Source of the DNA: Nitrospira sp.
GTDB taxonomy: Bacteria; Nitrospirota; Nitrospiria; Nitrospirales; Nitrospiraceae
Assembly: GCA_025360665.1 (NCBI GenBank)
Contig: JANYBU010000029.1
Location: 1-6,837, forward strand
Direction of reading: 5' to 3'
Length of the DNA stretch: 6,837 nucleotides
Shown: positions 5,171-6,837 of the stretch, in pieces
How positions within the stretch are numbered: the first letter of the stretch is position 1
Layout: each line of letters begins with the position of its first letter
Notes under the pieces: model-generated
Databases searched by the model: none
What the model was told of the DNA's origin: nothing
Seen by the model: only the letters and a program-made list of their open reading frames with translations
Program-made: the position numbers and the translations under genes

Positions 5171-5450
5171 CGAGAGATGACATTCGCCGATGCGAAACAG
5201 ATCTTGGACGAAAGCCCGACCGCAGCCACCGCCTACTTCAAAGGCACAACCACCGACAAATGGTCGGCCATTTCATCGCGATTCCGTTTGCAAGAGGGAC
5301 CTGATTGATATCGATCGCTACGTGGTGGGGGAAAGCCTTGAGGGCCTCTTTGTCACGTTGGCCGAAGAGGGACGAAAAACCCAGACGAATCCTGCAGCCA
5401 GAGTCGCCGATCTCTTGAAGCAAGCCTTCACGAAGGCCTGTTCCTCGTAA
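5171..5450 (+). pseudogene. Remnant of a DUF4197-family gene, truncated and frame-broken
   Basis: Two plus-strand frames each carry a piece of what I recognise as the DUF4197 family (exported proteins, normally about 200-250 aa, function unknown). Piece 1 (ATG at 5177, stop at 5306-5308) reads MTFADAKQILDESPTAATAY then FKGTTTDKWSAISSRF, matching the region where the family has a D-A-x-x-I-L, TAAT-x-Y-F pattern. Piece 2, in another frame from about 5298 to the TAA at 5448-5450, reads DIDRYVVGESLEGLFVTLAE and then NPAARVADLLKQAF, matching the C-terminal D-L-D-x-Y-V, GLF and NPAAR-x-x-x-LLK blocks. Missing are the signal peptide and N-terminal half and roughly 40-50 residues between the pieces. 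No ribosome binding site precedes 5177. A deletion with loss of frame explains this best. It is convergent with the response regulator and divergent from purM, whose promoter lies beside its broken 5' end. Confidence 0.7.
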
Positions 5451-5493
5451 CTCCCATTCACGGCCCCCTCACTACCCAGTGCCGCCCTATTCG

Positions 5494-5506
5494 GCATCCT
5501 GCTAGA
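5494..5506 (-). repeat. Short match to the intergenic repeat end, over a stop codon
   Basis: The minus strand reads TCTAGCAGGATGC, identical to the left end of the repeat at 3310-3322. The TAG inside it (5502-5504) is the stop codon of the response regulator. After these 13 bases similarity fades (CGAATAGGG against TGAAAAAGT). It may be a decayed copy inserted at the end of the gene, or coincidence. Confidence 0.35.
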
Positions 5507-6837
5507 TTTCAGGACGCATCTCCACTTCTAAAAGCTTGATCTTTCGGTGGAGATGGCTCCGTTCGATTTTTAAATCTTCAGCCGTGCGAGAAATGTTCCA
5601 ATGATGCTCACGCAACTTTCGCGCGATGTAGTCCCTTTCAAATGCATTGCGGGCGTCCCTGAGCGAGTCATATGACTGCGTGAAGATCGGATTGACCGCT
5701 GGAATTGCAGACTGGGACGCCGGCCCAACCGGACGCGCTTGCAACGAGAGTCCCGCTTGTGCCGCCTCGATGACGGGTCCTGGCACCATGATCATCAATC
5801 GCTCGATCAGGTTTCGCAGTTCACGAATATTCCCCGGCCAGTCATATTGTTGAAACACCGCCATCGCATCCGGAGCGATCTCTTTGCTCCGCAGCCCCTG
5901 CTCTTCCGCATGGACCTTCATGAAGTGGCGAATGAGCAGCGGGATGTCTTCCCGACGTTCCCTGAGCGGCGGCACGATGATCGGCACCACGTTGAGCCGG
6001 TAGAAGAGGTCGTCGCGAAACGTGCCTTTCTCGATTTCCTTGAGCAAATCCTTATTGGAGGCGGCTAAGACCCGGACATCGACTTTCAGCAGCTTGGTCC
6101 CACCCACCCGAGTGAATTGCTGTTCCTGGAGTGCCCGGAGCACTTTCGCCTGGGTGCTCAGGCTCATGTCGGCGATTTCGTCGAGAAACAGCGTGCCCCC
6201 GTCCGCCTGCTCGAACTGCCCGCGTTTCATCGAGGTCGCACCGGTGAAGGAGCCCTTCTCGTGTCCGAACAGCTCACTCTCGATCAAGGTCTCTGGGATG
6301 GCCGCACAGTTCACCGCCACAAACGGTCGACCGGCCCTTGCGCTCTGTAGATGGATGGCCCTGGCCACAAGTTCCTTTCCCGTCCCGTTCTCCCCTCCAA
6401 TCAACACGCGGCTATTGGTCGGTCCGGCCGTCTCGATCAGCTGCCGCAACTGTTGCATCGCTGGCGACTGTCCCACCAACTCGAACTTCCGTTGGACTGT
6501 GGTCCGGAGCGTCCGATTCTCTTGTTCTAAACGGTATTGGTCCAAGGCATGTTTGACGCGTAGCGTGACGTTCTCGAGCGACAAGGGCTTTTCAATATAG
6601 TCATACGCCCCCAGCTTGATCGCCTTGACCGCCGTTTCGATCGAGCCGTGCCCGGACATCATCATCACTTGTGCTGTCGGCACCAGCTCACGAACTCGGC
6701 GCAAGGCTTCCATGCCATCCATTTCCGGCATCCAGATATCGAGGAGCATGAGATCGGGCGGATCCATGGTGTAGACGCGCAACGCCTCCACGCCGTTCTT
6801 GGCCACCGCCACCTCATAACCTTCATCCCGCAGAATG
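5502..6837 (-). CDS. Sigma-54-dependent response regulator, NtrC/NtrX type (5' end outside window)
   Basis: The frame is open to the window edge, where it reads ILRDEGYEVAVAKNG, the interior of a receiver domain. A start at 6812 (GTG) is therefore false, and the true start lies beyond 6837. About 444 codons are present. Counting the Val at 6812 as 1, the receiver has phosphoacceptor Asp25 (LMLLDIWMP), Ser53 (MMSGHG) and Lys75 (YIEKP). The AAA+ domain has Walker A GENGTGKE (140-147), the sigma-54 contact loop GSFTGA (187-192, usually GAFTGA), Walker B GGTLFLDEI (205-213) and FYRLNVVPI (270-278). A Fis-type helix-turn-helix closes the protein (about 390-428, ISRTAEDLKIERSHLHRKI). The SGHG-IETAVKAIKLGAYDYIEKP run resembles NtrX, but the cognate kinase is not in view, so I give no symbol. 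When phosphorylated it should activate sigma-54 promoters. Confidence 0.95.
   Translation of the reverse strand, partial: ILRDEGYEVAVAKNGVEALRVYTMDPPDLMLLDIWMPEMDGMEALRRVRELVPTAQVMMMSGHGSIETAVKAIKLGAYDYIEKPLSLENVTLRVKHALDQYRLEQENRTLRTTVQRKFELVGQSPAMQQLRQLIETAGPTNSRVLIGGENGTGKELVARAIHLQSARAGRPFVAVNCAAIPETLIESELFGHEKGSFTGATSMKRGQFEQADGGTLFLDEIADMSLSTQAKVLRALQEQQFTRVGGTKLLKVDVRVLAASNKDLLKEIEKGTFRDDLFYRLNVVPIIVPPLRERREDIPLLIRHFMKVHAEEQGLRSKEIAPDAMAVFQQYDWPGNIRELRNLIERLMIMVPGPVIEAAQAGLSLQARPVGPASQSAIPAVNPIFTQSYDSLRDARNAFERDYIARKLREHHWNISRTAEDLKIERSHLHRKIKLLEVEMRPEI

Noticed and set aside
5190..5450. 86-aa plus-strand ORF as an intact gene
   Set aside because: Only its last two thirds resemble a family; the first third is out of frame with the conserved DUF4197 block, so it is part of a pseudogene.
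6022..6600. 192-aa plus-strand frame opposite the response regulator
   Set aside because: It is the antisense shadow of the highly conserved AAA+ domain, with no ribosome binding site or recognisable domain.
1..6837. CRISPR array, toxin-antitoxin pair, riboswitch or phage genes
   Set aside because: I looked for regularly spaced direct repeats, paired small genes, known riboswitch cores near purM and phage-type proteins, and saw none.

Overview
The window looks like ordinary chromosomal housekeeping DNA from a free-living, moderately GC-rich bacterium. The best guess is a Nitrospira-type member of Nitrospirota. That guess rests on the purM-purN pair, the style of the sigma-54 response regulator, and intergenic repeats that resemble, from memory, repeats common in Nitrospira genomes. 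No 16S or other decisive marker is present, so the assignment is an inference. I see no new defence, toxin or biosynthetic system. The unusual content is in the spaces between genes.

Layout. Bases 1-92 are the right-hand part of an intergenic repeat cut by the window edge. A plus-strand pair follows (157-1228): a YCII/DGPF-domain protein and a secreted DUF1579-like protein, 46 bases apart and probably co-transcribed. Bases 1229-1993 carry no convincing gene but are full of folded DNA: a GC-rich hairpin, a 178-bp fold-back element with 23-bp terminal inverted repeats, a 49-nt near-perfect hairpin of a dispersed-repeat type, and a smaller stem-loop inside a possible gene remnant.

From 1994 to 5109 the genes are on the minus strand: an unrecognised 85-aa protein with an excellent ribosome binding site, a small secreted Sel1-repeat protein, tRNA-Ala(CGC), and the purine pair purM-purN. 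PurM and PurN overlap by 11 bases and should be translationally coupled. They catalyse the AIR synthetase and GAR transformylase steps of de novo IMP synthesis. A long TCTGGT-rich inverted repeat begins three bases after purN and is followed by a T-run, so it probably ends the purMN transcript just upstream of the tRNA promoter.

Between purM and the last gene lies a plus-strand remnant of a DUF4197-type gene. It has lost its N-terminus and part of its middle and is frame-broken. The window ends inside a minus-strand NtrC/NtrX-type sigma-54 response regulator whose first residues lie beyond base 6837.
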